Below are positions 11,573 to 23,889 of a stretch of DNA of 64,000 nucleotides, in pieces. How positions within the stretch are numbered: the stretch's first letter is position 1; each line of letters starts with the position of its first letter. The position numbers and the translations under genes are program-made. Under the pieces are notes generated by a model that made no database searches, was not told where the DNA came from, and saw only the letters and a program-made list of their open reading frames with translations. Source of the DNA: Agelas oroides (Eukaryota; Porifera; Demospongiae; Agelasida; Agelasidae). Where the stretch lies: positions 998,804 through 1,062,803 of the forward strand of contig OX422185.1 of NCBI GenBank assembly GCA_949130485.1, read 5' to 3'.

Positions 11573-12965
11573 CACAACTGCAACATAGACATCATCACAA
11601 TGGTCTGCAATGACTTCTACCTCTTCCGTATTTGGTGCTGGCCTGCAAGTGTGTGGTTGCCATGGTAATGGGGTCTACTGTCTGTTACCTAAAATTTAAG
11701 TACTCTTTCAAATTGTGATGATGTCAACTGGGGGATGGAAGTGAGAGTAAGGGAGTGAGGAAGTGTGTCAGAGAGGGAGTGGGTCAGGGAGGGAGAGTAT
11801 AGGGGAATGAATTTGCCAAAACAGCCATCAGAGATTCCCACAAAATATTGGTAACATGAAATTGGACTGATTCTCAACCTCCTCCATGATATTCCATCGC
11901 CTTTCGTGCGCTTGTTTTTGTTTTTTTTTGCATTATGTTTTTGTGAGCACTCATTATATCATATTTTATATCACTTCCTATGCCTAGGGTGAACACCCAC
12001 CAGTCCTATCTCTATATCACAGTGGGCCTCTCATGTGTGTACATGTATGCATACAAATGAGATGTTTAGTAACCTGGAGAAAGGGAGGGAGGGAGAGAGT
12101 AATAGAAGAATCAGAGGGAGAAAAGAAGCGAGAGGGTGGGAGGGCTCATGGGATCCAGAGAGAAGCAGAGATACAACTGATCTCCCAGGATACTCTGCTC
12201 CTTGAGGAAGCACTACTTTGTACACGTATTGTATAGCTACCTTTTATCCTTCCCAGAATGTAAACCATTGAGTGAGGGCACAGAAGTCAATCCTTCAATT
12301 TGTGCATGTGCAACTTTTGGTGTACCTACTATACACTGCAAAAACAAATTTTAACTACAGAGTGGTTAACCTAGTTGCAGACTAGCTAGAGAGATGGTGG
12401 TTATGATAAGTTTATTTTTGTTATTAGTGAAAAGAGCAACCTGAGAGGCAGCTGCCCAGTTCGTTCATCTTACAACCACAACACACTGACCCCCAGAACA
12501 TCTGTGAGGAAATCACCTGCTTACTTGCATTAAGAGCATGCTCTGCAAAAACAAGAACATCTGTGAGAGAGTCATTACAAATGCACTTCAAAGTTGCAGT
12601 AAGGAACTTCCATGCTCTTGGTTCTGACTTCACAATCATGGGCTAATTCTGCACCCTTTGACTACAGTGCCCCTCACACATACTTAACTGTTGAAGTTAG
12701 CTATTGCCATGATGTTGTAGTTGGATATGAGCTATCATCTATGGTACCATGGAAACCTGGGTGGTAGAAATGAGGTATGAACACCACAAAATTATGAACA
12801 TGACATAATGACTATATTATTGTCTTATCTAAGGGCTGCATGTATGCACCAGAACACCACACTGCTATCATAGTCATCGTTTGGTCAGTGCTCATGCATG
12901 TTTGATACTTTACATTAATACTTAAGAATACAGACCTGCTCGTGTGGGGCTTGCTCAGGCCCGCC
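11573..12965. other. No gene seen
   Basis: A purine-rich patch (GGGAGGGAGAGAG words, 11740-12150) and scattered short frames, none with a recognisable domain. The whole stretch is repeated at 22134-23525. Confidence 0.45.
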
Positions 12966-13329
12966 CCAATAACCTCCGCACTTATGTGCAACCAGGGTAA
13001 CCACTTTGAGGACAAAACAACCAATCTGCTTTTACAGTATTGCTCAGGCTTCCCAGACATTGGACTACATTTGAGTATGGTTACCAATAAATCTGGCCAA
13101 CAATTATTGTACTCATACTTTGGATGGTTGATATTGTGGGTGTGCTAGTCTGATGCTTTATTTTGAACTTGATCCTGCTGGGTCATGTGCCTTGAAAAGT
13201 ACTTGAGGGTGAGGGTCTGCACTATCAGTCATTAATATTGTTTGGTATTTTTTCTGCAGCTATACAGATTAGCTACATGCTTGCACATCCTAGTCAGGTA
13301 AATCAATTTCCATTGAATCTGGGATGCAC

Positions 13330-15186
13330 CCACTGCCACCTCATGCTCATCATGCCCTCACAATTCAACCCATGCACTGCACCACACTCTCTGAGTATGC
13401 ACAAGAAGCTGAACTATATTTAATCTCTAACACCACTATGGTGTTCTTGCCAAGTTACCATGTTCTTAGACAGATGTCACAGTTACCAACATAGATAGGC
13501 TGACCATGTGTGGAGCTTTTTCCTCAGGCACCAGAGCAACAGTTGTTTGCTGTGGGTATATTGACCTTAGCTTCACAAGCATGGTAGATTTCTTCCTTAG
13601 CTTTTACATCTTGCAGCAAGAAAAATTGTACCTCTTCACATGTTAACCATGTCCTGTTTTTGCAATCTACGCAATATGCTGAACTAGTTAACTGTTCCTT
13701 TCATGACAACCTTGGCACGTGTAGTGAATAACAGGGAACATTGAGTTCACACATAACCACTGGATTAGAGGAGGTGGTGTTAGAGCTCTCAGTAGCAACT
13801 TAACATTCAATGGAAACACAACCTTCATTGAAAATAGTGCATCCTCCTCTACAGAGTTTGCAAATGGTGGTGCAATCTACGCATCATATACTGTACTTAG
13901 CTTCAATGGGACCAGCAACTTCATCAAGAACTCAGCAGACCAATACGCTGGTGGTGCAATCTACACACTTATTGCAATAGTGTACTTCGCTTCAGTGGAA
14001 TCGTTAACTTCATCAACAACTCAGCATACTAGCTATGGTGGTGATACAATCAATGCAGGCAGTAACAACACACTGACATTCAATGGAACCAGTACCTTCA
14101 TTAACAACTCAGCATACTAGCTATGGTGGTGATACAATCAATGCAGGTAGTAACAACACACTGACATTCAATGGAACCAGTACCTTCATTAACAACTCAG
14201 CATACTAGCTATGGTGGTGATACAATCAATGCAGGCAGTAACAACACACTGACATTCAATGGAACCAGTACCTTCATTAACAACTCAGCATACTAGCTAT
14301 GGTGGTGATACAATCAATGCAGGCAGTAACAACACACTGACATTCAATGGAACCAGTACCTTCATTAACAATTCAGCGGGTAGTGGTGGTGCAATCTACA
14401 CATTAGACAATACTGTGCTTAGCTTCAGTGGAACCAGCAACCTTATCAACAACTCAGTAGGTGATGGTGGTGGCGCTATCTTTACATATTCTAACAACAC
14501 ACTGACATTCAATGGAACCATTTACTTTACTAACAATGGACAGTATGGGGGGGGGGGGGGGGGGGGGAGAAGTAGACACACTGAATGGTGGAGGAGTGTT
14601 TATGGGGCTAAAATGCACTTTCTCCATTTTACCTAACACAATAGTGAATTGAGAGAACAATCATGCAACTTCAGGAGGAGCTATCTATGTCCTCGATGCT
14701 AGTCGTATAAGTTACTGTACTGCAGTTGCTTCATATGTACCAAAAGAAGAATGCTTCTCTTTCAACTCCTTGGCCAGAATCTGTCCAATGGGATTGATGT
14801 CAAACTTGTGTTCAAGAACAACTCTGCTGATGATGCAGGAAATGTGTTACATGGTGGTACAATAGATAACTGCAAACTCACTCATGGCCTGGACTTATAC
14901 AGTTCTGGTAAAGTGTTTGACATGCTAGTCCACAACAATGACACTATTACAACACAACTTCAAACATTTCCTGTGATCCACTTCAAATATGCCCATGTAA
15001 AATTGATCTTGCAGACTGCAGTAAGCCTCAGAGTATTTTTCCTCGCACAGTGTATTCTGTGGTTGCAGTTGAACAAAGAAATGGAGCACTTTCTAGTACT
15101 GTGATAAGTAGTATAAACAAAAACTACAACCGACTTGACACTCTACATTCAAAGGAAAGACACCTGCACCAAACTCAGCTATATAA
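13330..15186 (+). pseudogene. Beta-helix/membrane gene, 5' half, copy R1
   Basis: The plus-strand counterpart of pseudogene L. A relic of the N-terminus is readable near 13375 (ALHHTLSEYAQEAEL). Upstream, TATTTTTTCTGCAG ending at 13259 resembles a splice acceptor. Beta-helix repeats run from 13790 (NLTFNGNTTFIENSA) and include four 88-bp units (14020-14365) with frame breaks. Next come intact-looking helix turns (14360-14540), a 21-base G run (14547-14567), and the post-helix domain (LVFKNNSADDAGNVLHGGT, about 14800-14860). Homology stops at 15186, in the middle of the next domain. Relative to L, 21 bases are missing near 15055. The rest of this gene resumes at 30196. Confidence 0.8.
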
Positions 15187-15191
15187 ATATT

Positions 15192-16802
15192 CAGTGTACT
15201 TAAGGCCTGGGTCGGCTTAGGTCAGCCCGGAAGTGCGCGCGCCACCAATTATTGGTACGCGCGCCGTATTCAACGTGCGGATGTCATGTGACGCTAGTGT
15301 GACACAGAGAATCTAGAAAAGTGTCAGTTTTGTGTCGAAGAGTTGCGAGAAACCGTGACAGTTGGCCGAGTTGGAAAGAACTCTGGAGGATAGTAAGTCG
15401 CCGTAAGTTACGGTGGGAGGGAAGTTAATCGCGTAAATTCAGGAAATGGAATTTACGTTTATGTTTGCTAGCTGCAAGTAACTTTCTCCGTGCCCTAGGG
15501 CGATAGTAGGTGGTGATTTTTTGGGATCATGTAGGATATCCGACTCCCGCGCCGAAATGAAAGTGGGCATGGTCTACAGTCACGTGGTGTCATGCCTACT
15601 CTATTCCAATCCACCGATGCGCAAGGACACGCCCACCCACTAGGAGCCGGCTGTCATGATACTACACAGTACAGTACCGAAGTGCGTTTCAAAGCTCTAA
15701 TCTGATTGGTTGGGTTAAGGGTTATTAGGGTTGGGCCCAGCCCTAATAACCCCTAACCTAACCCCTAACCTAACCCTAATAACCCCTAACCCAACCAATC
15801 AGATTAGAGCTTTGAAACGCACTTCAGTACTGTAGTATCATGACGGCCGGCTCCTAGTGGGTGGGCGTGGCCTTGCGCATCGGCGAAATAGACTGTAGAC
15901 CATGCCCACTTTCATTTCGGCGCGGGAGTCGGATATCCTATTTTTTGTCCCTAGGGAGGACGAAAAAGTATCGTGGTGACTGTGAGATGCCATGGATCCT
16001 CAGGAACCTTTAAAATGTGTTTACCTAGTAGATAATAAACGGGCAAATAAAACTTGGCCTTGGCAGTGTAGTTCATACACCTGTTTTCTTTTGACAGATT
16101 GATTGGTGAGTATGCATGCCTTACCTGTCAGCAGTGCAGCATGAAATAGTGAATATTGAAAAGGTGAGGAGGAAATACAGTGGAATTTTAGCTATTACAG
16201 GAAGGTTTTGCTCACGCCCTTTATACATGCATTATCCTACCAAGGGCTATGACCCAAACTTTCTTTGACAAATTTCCAAGTGGGAAATGCTGGAAGTATA
16301 GAAACAAAACTATGGAAATGTAAGTATGGAAACTGAAATACAGAAGCGAGAAGAAAATCGATGTCTAGTGCCTTACTGACTCATGACTGCACTGTGCATG
16401 TTGAGGCCTTGTAGTCGGAGGGTACCTGTTTACCAGCACTGTAAGAGAGATCTCAGATTCCAATAAGCAATAATACAGTCATTGAGCATGAAACGGTTGA
16501 GACTACAGTGTTATTTGCTAGTATCACAGGAGTAGTTCTTTCACTGGTCATCCACCAGCCTAACTGGCAAACATTCTCTTCGAGGAATCATGACAGGAGT
16601 GTAAAGCCCATGATTGACCCACTTATCATTGCATAATGTGTTAACGTCATCTCATACTTTCATTTCCACACATTTTCCACTTGCCCAAGTTAAAAGGAAG
16701 CATGAACCCAAGCACTCTTGCATAGATTTTCAACTGCCAATTGGACACAGTATACATTTCATTGACTTCCATAAGTGGTACAGACAGGTTTGTGGCTGGT
16801 AA
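15192..16802 (+). other. Possible spliced gene with a short 5' coding exon
   Basis: A CpG-containing stretch (15200-15400) ends in a donor-like GATAGTAAGTCG near 15391. An acceptor-like TTTTTTGTCCCTAG ends at 15955. Soon after comes a start codon in good context (GCCATGG, ATG at 15992) with a 36-codon frame, MDPQEPLKCVYLVDNKRANK and on, closed by TGA at 16102. A further exon-like piece (about 16697-16799, KRKHEPKHSCIDFQLPIGHS) is followed by GTAAGTC. If real, the intron between 15391 and 15955 contains the MITE at 15534-15938. I recognise no domain, so no function is given. The same model is repeated at 25752-27362. Confidence 0.25.
15534..15938. mobile_element. TA-flanked foldback MITE with telomere-like core
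   Basis: Long inverted arms begin GGATATCCGACTCCCGCGCC and end with the complement. They are flanked by TA at 15532-15533 and 15939-15940, which would fit a Tc1/mariner-type duplication. Each arm is about 200 bp. The core (about 15716-15800) is packed with CCCTAA or TTAGGG-like words, such as AACCCCTAACCTAACCC. There is no coding sequence. The copy in unit 2 is 26094-26498. Confidence 0.75.
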
Positions 16803-17349
16803 GTCTTGTAGTTAATTCAATTATCATCACTTACGTGGAATTGAACTATGGATGATGAGCTAGATTGTGTTCAAAGAGAGTTGAAAATCAACAGTAAATT
16901 GCTTCACTGGTGTAAAACTGTCTTCAGTCCCCTAGGGCATCAGTGGTGGGTTAATAGCTACCTCCCCTGTTTACTGTATATATAGACCATGTGCCTGCGC
17001 GGGCGTGGTCCGTATATTATACTCTAAAGTATATGATTTTCCGCATACTCACCGCCATTTTGTAGGGCAGTAGAATAGCAGTAATGTACACGTAGATCCC
17101 TTGTTGGCTCCTAGCAGCAATACGGACAGCTGGCTCGCTTAGTGGCTCATGTATGTTATAAGGCTAATAGCGATGTATGTCATACTGCAGTGATTTTAGA
17201 TGCGGCTCATGGTAACGTCCAGCAGCCAGCTCACAACCTCGTTGCTGTATAAACTTGCCGTTCACAGAGCCATTTTTTGCCCTATGTTACGTCATCAGAA
17301 TTGCCCGTGACGTCACTGCCACTTGTAACCATGCCCATTTAGGCACAGG
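15960..17349. other. Mostly no gene seen
   Basis: Apart from the tentative exons named above, nothing is recognised. On the minus strand near 17050-17075 the sequence reads ATGGCGGTGAGTATG, a start codon next to a consensus splice donor. It might be a first exon, but no partner exon was identified. Confidence 0.35.
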
Positions 17350-17358
17350 GTCTATACC

Positions 17359-17958
17359 TAGCCTCGTTCCCAGGCATTCCCCGGCTCCAGTTTTTGATCG
17401 CTTGCAGTATGCAAAAACGGAGGGAGAAGGCCTGGTGAATCTTACCACGTGATCCGCGGCACAGGCGTCACATGTCGTCATGCTTATATGTATAGCCATA
17501 CTAGGGAGAAGACTGATCTTGCGTTCTGTTGTAGCTACGAAGACGAGACAAGCGCTGACGGAGAACAACATCAAGCGTACAAAACATATCCAAGCTAGAA
17601 GGAATAGCTCTGAAGGGTTGCCGAACGAAATATCTGCAGTGACAAAATTTAGCTTACGTAGCGAAAAAGCAGCCACTTTTGGATTTGCAACGCTTGCAGC
17701 GGAACCATCCTTCAGCGGTTCTGCTTCAGACTCGGGTATGTTCTAGAGGTGGGATTTGTCTTTCGGCTGGAACTTGTCCTGTTTCTCTAGCTTCTCTGTA
17801 GCTGGAGATATAAATGTGAATATGTCTTCGTGTCTAGAACCTGTGACGTCATGTGTGCCGCGGATCACGTGGTAAGATTCACCAGGCCTTCTCCCTCCGT
17901 TTTTGCATACTGCAAGCGATCAAAAACTGGAGCCGGGGAAGGCCTGGGAACGAGGCTA
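17359..17958. mobile_element. TAGCCTCG-family foldback transposon, 600 bp
   Basis: Terminal inverted repeats of more than 100 bp start TAGCCTCGTTCCCAGGC. They are flanked by an exact 9-bp duplication, GTCTATACC, at 17350-17358 and 17959-17967. Nine-base duplications are typical of Mutator-like elements, but no transposase is present. Between the arms, 17535-17735 is an exon-like 201-base open stretch, preceded by TTCTGTTGTAG and followed by GTATGT. It may be captured host sequence. Related elements lie at 18314-18890, 40077-40232 and 40309-40400. Unit 2 copy: 27919-28518. Confidence 0.8.
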
Positions 17959-17967
17959 GTCTATACC

Positions 17968-18304
17968 TATCTAAGCACCAGATGTTAAGAACACTTAAAA
18001 CACTCATTAGCCCAACCTAGCATGCAGCTTGTATTACATAACCTGAAGGGTTTGCACATGCAGCATAAATTAGAAGTACACAGCTATTTATTATCCAGTT
18101 GATACTTTTACAACAGTATTTTCCTATTCCCGTGCCGTAGGGCCACCACACAACGCTGTTGCTGAAGTGTCTGTATGCAGAGATCTGAAAGGTGAAAGCC
18201 ATGTCTTCATATATACACTGTATATCTTCATTCCTTGCAGTTCTGCAGACCTATCAAGACACCTGCCACAACCTTAAACCTGCACTTCTCAAGCCACATT
18301 CACT
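17968..18304. other. No gene seen
   Basis: Spacer between two TAGCCTCG-family elements; nothing recognised. Repeated at 28528-28864. Confidence 0.4.
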
Positions 18305-18313
18305 AACATTTCC

Positions 18314-18890
18314 TAGCCTCGTCCCCAGGCTCTCTCCTCAAAAACGGGGGGAGGAGAGAGCCTGGTAACATCCGCGGGAAAAGCTGTCGACTTCCGGCGC
18401 GTCATCATTCATGTGATCAGAGCAGGACACTCCCACTTTAGTAGTAATTGTCATGTGATTTAATAAACTACCTTGCAATATCGGTACTGTAATTTCGCTC
18501 TTCGTCCTCGAGCCATCCGCAGCTCTGTTGAGTTCCGTAACGAACATTTTACATGTAAACTCAGAGCTGCGAAGTATAGTGAGCGAGCCGGTCCCGCAAA
18601 CCTACTACAGTGAACTTTGATCTTAGATTCTCTGGACTTGCGTCCCTTCCACACATCCAAAAACTGTTTTTCACCAACTTTTGAGGTGTAGTCGGCGCTT
18701 ATAAGTTCATTTCGAGTTGACAATTTTTTGCTTTGTGGACAAAATGTCACGTATACACGTGGTTTCGTTCTGCAATCTGATTGGTGTCGCCAGAGCCAGG
18801 CGCCGGAAGTCGACAGCTTTTCCTGCGGATGTTACCAGGCTCTCTCCTCCCCCCCTCCGTTTTTGAGGAGAGAGCCTGGGGACGACGCTA
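18314..18890. mobile_element. TAGCCTCG-family foldback transposon, 577 bp
   Basis: Ends TAGCCTCGTCCCCAGGC and its near-complement GCCTGGGGACGACGCTA form inverted arms of about 80 bp. Flanks AACATTTCC (18305-18313) and AACATTTTC (18891-18899) are a 9-bp target duplication with one change. The interior has an open minus-strand stretch (18460-18750), possibly derived from host DNA; I recognise no domain in it. The tandem-duplication breakpoint lies about 120 bp to the right. Unit 2 copy: 28874-29450. Confidence 0.75.
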
Positions 18891-19011
18891 AACATTTTCT
18901 AGCTTCTTGTTCTCTAGCAAAACGTTCTTTTGCATGCCAGATATATATATACCGTTCAAAAAGCTATATTACATACTTACTAGTGTAGTATCGAGTCTCC
19001 CTCGACGTGCA

Positions 19012-19521
19012 GTTGTGTTTCCATTGAATGTTAAGTTGCTACTGAGAGCTCTGACACCACCTCCTCTAATCCAGTGGTTATGTGTGAACTCAATGTTCCC
19101 TGTTATTCACTACACGTGCCAAGGTTGTCATGAAAGGAACAGTTAACTAGTTCAGCATATTGCGTAGATTGCAAAAACAGGACATGGTTAACATGTGAAG
19201 AGGTACAATTTTTCTTGCTGCAAGATGTAAAAGCTAAGGAAGAAATCTACCATGCTTGTGAAGCTAAGGTCAATATACCCACAGCAAACAACTGTTGCTC
19301 TGCTGCCTGAGGAAAAAGCTCCACACATGGTCAGCCCATCTATGTTGGTAACTGTGACATTTGTCTAAGAACATGGTAACTTGGCAAGAACACCATAGTG
19401 GTGTTAGAGATTAAATATAGTTCAGCTTCTTGTGCATACTCAGAGAGTGTGGTGCAGTGCATGGGTTGAATTGTGAGGGCATGATGAGCATGAGGTGGCA
19501 GTGGGTGCATGCCAGATTCAA
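19012..19521 (-). pseudogene. 5' fragment of pseudogene L (copy in unit 2)
   Basis: Copy of 8451-8960 that carries the start of the beta-helix region and the N-terminal relic. It is cut at 19011 by the tandem breakpoint, so it has no downstream coding sequence. Confidence 0.75.
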
Positions 19522-19865
19522 TGGAAATTGATTTACCTGACTAGGATGTGCAAGCATGTAGCTAATCTGTATAGCTACATAAAAAATACAATATTAATGA
19601 CTGATAGTGCAGACCCTCACCCTCAAGTACTTTTCAAGGCACATGACCCAGCAGGATCAAGTTCAAAATAAAGCAAGAAATCAAGTCAGACTAGCACACC
19701 CACAATATCAACCATCCAAAGTATGAGTACAATAATTGTTGGCCAGATTTATTGGTAACCAAATGTAGTCCAATGTCTGGGAAGCCTGAGCAATACTGTA
19801 AAAGCAGATTGGTTGTTTTGTCCTCAAAGTGGTTACCCTGGTTGCACATAAGTGCGGAGGTTATT

Positions 19866-20167
19866 GGATCAGCGGTGGGGTTTATAGGAACTGGTGTCTA
19901 GATGCCCTGGAAGGTTCGTTTGCTCTGAACTTAATAATCTTAGCTGCTGCCACCTACAATGTCAAATTCTCACAAGGAAATCAGCTTGCAGTCGGGTACA
20001 CCTCTGTCTCCATAGCATTTACAACATTCATTGGAATCTTTGTCGTTCACATAGCAAATATGACTGGCATCACTCAATACCTTAAAAGGAAGTGCACAGC
20101 AGCAGCAATCAGAAATCAAGCTGAACTAGATGAGGATTCTCAGGATGATGGCTCCCTGCCAGACTGA
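19866..20167 (+). pseudogene. C-terminal fragment, unit 2 copy
   Basis: Copy of 9305-9606: the last membrane segments and the tail ending DSQDDGSLPD, without any 5' part of the gene. Confidence 0.8.
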
Positions 20168-21516
20168 CTGGTGAACCCAGAGAAGTACAAAACACCATTC
20201 CACACTTCACATGCCACTGCTGAGCCAACAGAGGAAGTTAATGAAGCACAGAGAAGGCTAATACCACCTTATACTTATGGTTCCATTAACTAGTTTTGTG
20301 ATCATTCATGCCCTGATCAAACTTGATCGACCTTTGGAAACATGATTTACTGAAATTACTGTGTTGCATGTAGTACATTAGTTTTACTTTGTGTTAGTAA
20401 TCTTACCAGAACATGCATATTTACTTGCCTTCTTGTATTTTACGATGCATAGTACAGTTTGCTGTTTACAATAGTACAGTTTGCTGTTTACAAATCTATC
20501 AGCTTGGATTCCAGGTTTGTCAACCTGGAATCCAAGCTGATAGATTTCTTTGTCTTGCTAAACTTTTAGCGCGTAATCAGTTTTGGGAGTCTCAAACCGT
20601 TCACTGTCCGTAAAATTGGGGATTTTCCCCATTTCCTGTCGGCATTGGCATCCAATAATCAGTTTATAATTAAGTTAGTTAAGATGTGGCCTGGCGGTAC
20701 CCTTCATGTGGTGGTCGGAACTTTGAAGATAAGCTTAGATCGACTTAAAAAAAAAAAAAAATTTAAAAATTAAAAAAAAAAAAGAAGGAGTTTAGTAGAG
20801 TGCTGTAGTGTCAGTAGCTGTGAGTAGTACGTAGTGCCTGCTTGTGAAAGCAAGCTTGTGTCTAGAAGCAGCAGAAAGGCCACAGTGGCCAAGACTGTAC
20901 TCATTGGGCAGGCCCAGGTCTTGCGATCGTATGCCTAGCCTAGTTGGTGACCGTGGCCAGGTGCTTCGAGTGCTGGGCTGGGCTTTAACTAGAATACGCA
21001 ATTTATCGTTGGTGCTGCACTCTGGTACCCAAGGGAGCTGAACGGTGGTTGTGTGTGGAACAGAGCCGTGAGTTGTTTAGCGACATAAAGGGGAGAGGTG
21101 GGGCTAGTAATGCTTGCTTGCACTCGTGAATGAGCCCCTCCCGTAGACAAGCTGTGAATTTTTTGAAATGTGCATTCATTTTGGTGCAGTCAAAGTTGTC
21201 CATTCCAAGAGTAGTGACAAACATGAGTTTAGCCTGAGTTTGGGAGTAGCTCTGAACAAAAGCTGGCACATACTGATTTGAGATACATTGGTGGTTAGGA
21301 CGCTACCTACAGTGAGCGTGTAGATGCGTCCATCGAGTGGCAATTTTGGTTCATGAATATATTAATAAGCTACTAAAACCCTTTTTTAAAATTAGGCAAA
21401 GCGAGATTGCCCTAAACCAAACCCTAGCCCTGAAACTAGGAGTAACCCTGGTCCTGACCGTAACCCAAGTTTATGTTTTCGTTAACCTCTGCCGAAAGAC
21501 TTCCCCGCCACCTTAA
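19866..21516 (+). repeat. Third copy of the 1.65-kb inverted arm
   Basis: Same sequence as 9305-10955 and inverted relative to 1833-3483. It includes the hairpin at 20492-20547. At the base that distinguishes the tandem units, this copy agrees with the 1833-3483 arm (TTGGTGACC), so the unit 1 base at 10386 is the derived one. Confidence 0.85.
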
Positions 21517-21829
21517 AGTGACTGAAATATTTCATCACAATTACTGCAACTTTGGGAGACAGTTGTTGGGACTCCCTCACATGTGTTCCAATTTTGTTGC
21601 GGTAAGATGATATGGCCTCTGGTTGTAGTTACACTCCACTGTACAAATTGTTTAACCACTGTCTCTTCACTTGTCTGCAACCATGGTAACTATACACTGT
21701 GAAACAGGCATTCTGTTTATACATACAGTGTATTCAACTTCAGCTGAGTAGGGTTTCAAAAAACTCCCAGGGTATAAGCCACCAAGTTTATGAAACCTCA
21801 CCAAGCTGAGCCTAGCCATATAGCTAGAC

Positions 21830-22125
21830 TAGTGTTGTTTTAGTTAACTAAAACCAAAACTAAAATGCATTTTAGTAAGGCATAAAACCTTTTAGTAATT
21901 AAAACTAAAACTAAAATTGATGCTGCCTTAGTCCGATAATTAAAAACTACAACTAAACTAATTTGAAATCATCCAAAAATGGTAGTTAACTAAAACTAAA
22001 AGTACCGATACTAACCCATTTTAGATTTGGTAATTAAAACTAAAACTAAACTAACAATTAGGATCTGTAGCCTAATTAAACTAAAACTAAACTACTAGTC
22101 CGAACATTAAACTAAAACAACACTA
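21830..22125. mobile_element. hAT-like MITE, unit 2 copy
   Basis: Copy of 11269-11564 with the same termini and AGCTAGAC flanks. It arrived by the segmental duplication and not by separate transposition. Confidence 0.8.
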
Positions 22126-22133
22126 AGCTAGAC

Positions 22134-23525
22134 CACAACTGCAACATAGACATCATCACAATGGTCTGCAATGACTTCTACCTCTTCCGTATTTGGTGCT
22201 GGCCTGCAAGTGTGTGGTTGCCATGGTAATGGGGTCTACTGTCTGTTACCTAAAATTTAAGTACTCTTTCAAATTGTGATGATGTCAACTGGGGGATGGA
22301 AGTGAGAGTAAGGGAGTGAGGAAGTGTGTCAGAGAGGGAGTGGGTCAGGGAGGGAGAGTATAGGGGAATGAATTTGCCAAAACAGCCATCAGAGATTCCC
22401 ACAAAATATTGGTAACATGAAATTGGACTGATTCTCAACCTCCTCCATGATATTCCATCGCCTTTCGTGCGCTTGTTTTTGTTTTTTTTGCATTATGTTT
22501 TTGTGAGCACTCATTATATCATATTTTATATCACTTCCTATGCCTAGGGTGAACACCCACCAGTCCTATCTCTATATCACAGTGGGCCTCTCATGTGTGT
22601 ACATGTATGCATACAAATGAGATGTTTAGTAACCTGGAGAAAGGGAGGGAGGGAGAGAGTAATAGAAGAATCAGAGGGAGAAAAGAAGCGAGAGGGTGGG
22701 AGGGCTCATGGGATCCAGAGAGAAGCAGAGATACAACTGATCTCCCAGGATACTCTGCTCCTTGAGGAAGCACTACTTTGTACACGTATTGTATAGCTAC
22801 CTTTTATCCTTCCCAGAATGTAAACCATTGAGTGAGGGCACAGAAGTCAATCCTTCAATTTGTGCATGTGCAACTTTTGGTGTACCTACTATACACTGCA
22901 AAAACAAATTTTAACTACAGAGTGGTTAACCTAGTTGCAGACTAGCTAGAGAGATGGTGGTTATGATAAGTTTATTTTTGTTATTAGTGAAAAGAGCAAC
23001 CTGAGAGGCAGCTGCCCAGTTCGTTCATCTTACAACCACAACACACTGACCCCCAGAACATCTGTGAGGAAATCACCTGCTTACTTGCATTAAGAGCATG
23101 CTCTGCAAAAACAAGAACATCTGTGAGAGAGTCATTACAAATGCACTTCAAAGTTGCAGTAAGGAACTTCCATGCTCTTGGTTCTGACTTCACAATCATG
23201 GGCTAATTCTGCACCCTTTGACTACAGTGCCCCTCACACATACTTAACTGTTGAAGTTAGCTATTGCCATGATGTTGTAGTTGGATATGAGCTATCATCT
23301 ATGGTACCATGGAAACCTGGGTGGTAGAAATGAGGTATGAACACCACAAAATTATGAACATGACATAATGACTATATTATTGTCTTATCTAAGGGCTGCA
23401 TGTATGCACCAGAACACCACACTGCTATCATAGTCATCGTTTGGTCAGTGCTCATGCATGTTTGATACTTTACATTAATACTTAAGAATACAGACCTGCT
23501 CGTGTGGGGCTTGCTCAGGCCCGCC
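22134..23525. other. No gene seen (copy of 11573-12965)
   Basis: Same content as the unit 1 stretch, with one T fewer in the T run near 22480. Confidence 0.45.
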
Positions 23526-23889
23526 CCAATAACCTCCGCACTTATGTGCAACCAGGGTAACCACTTTGAGGACAAAACAACCAATCTGCTTTTACAGTAT
23601 TGCTCAGGCTTCCCAGACATTGGACTACATTTGAGTATGGTTACCAATAAATCTGGCCAACAATTATTGTACTCATACTTTGGATGGTTGATATTGTGGG
23701 TGTGCTAGTCTGATGCTTTATTTTGAACTTGATCCTGCTGGGTCATGTGCCTTGAAAAGTACTTGAGGGTGAGGGTCTGCACTATCAGTCATTAATATTG
23801 TTTGGTATTTTTTCTGCAGCTATACAGATTAGCTACATGCTTGCACATCCTAGTCAGGTAAATCAATTTCCATTGAATCTGGGATGCAC

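Larger units (their letters stand above)
8451..19011. repeat. 10.56-kb tandem duplication, unit 1
   Basis: This segment recurs immediately afterward at 19012-29570. Differences I could find are few: one base at 10386 (TTAGTGACC versus TTGGTGACC in unit 2), one T in the run near 11925, and one TA in the (TA) run near 18945. The breakpoint joins CTCGACGTGCA to GTTGTGTTTCC, with one ambiguous G. The unit starts inside pseudogene L and ends just right of a MITE. Such near-identity means very recent duplication, or an assembly in which two alleles or one collapsed repeat were laid end to end. Confidence 0.9.

Noticed and set aside
15716-15800. Interstitial telomere or chromosome fusion point
   Set aside because: The telomere-like words sit at the centre of a small foldback MITE with TA flanks, so fusion of chromosome ends is not needed to explain them.
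17287-17676. 129-codon minus-strand frame as a gene
   Set aside because: It spans the inverted arm of the TAGCCTCG element, and the plus strand has the more exon-like stretch with splice-like borders.
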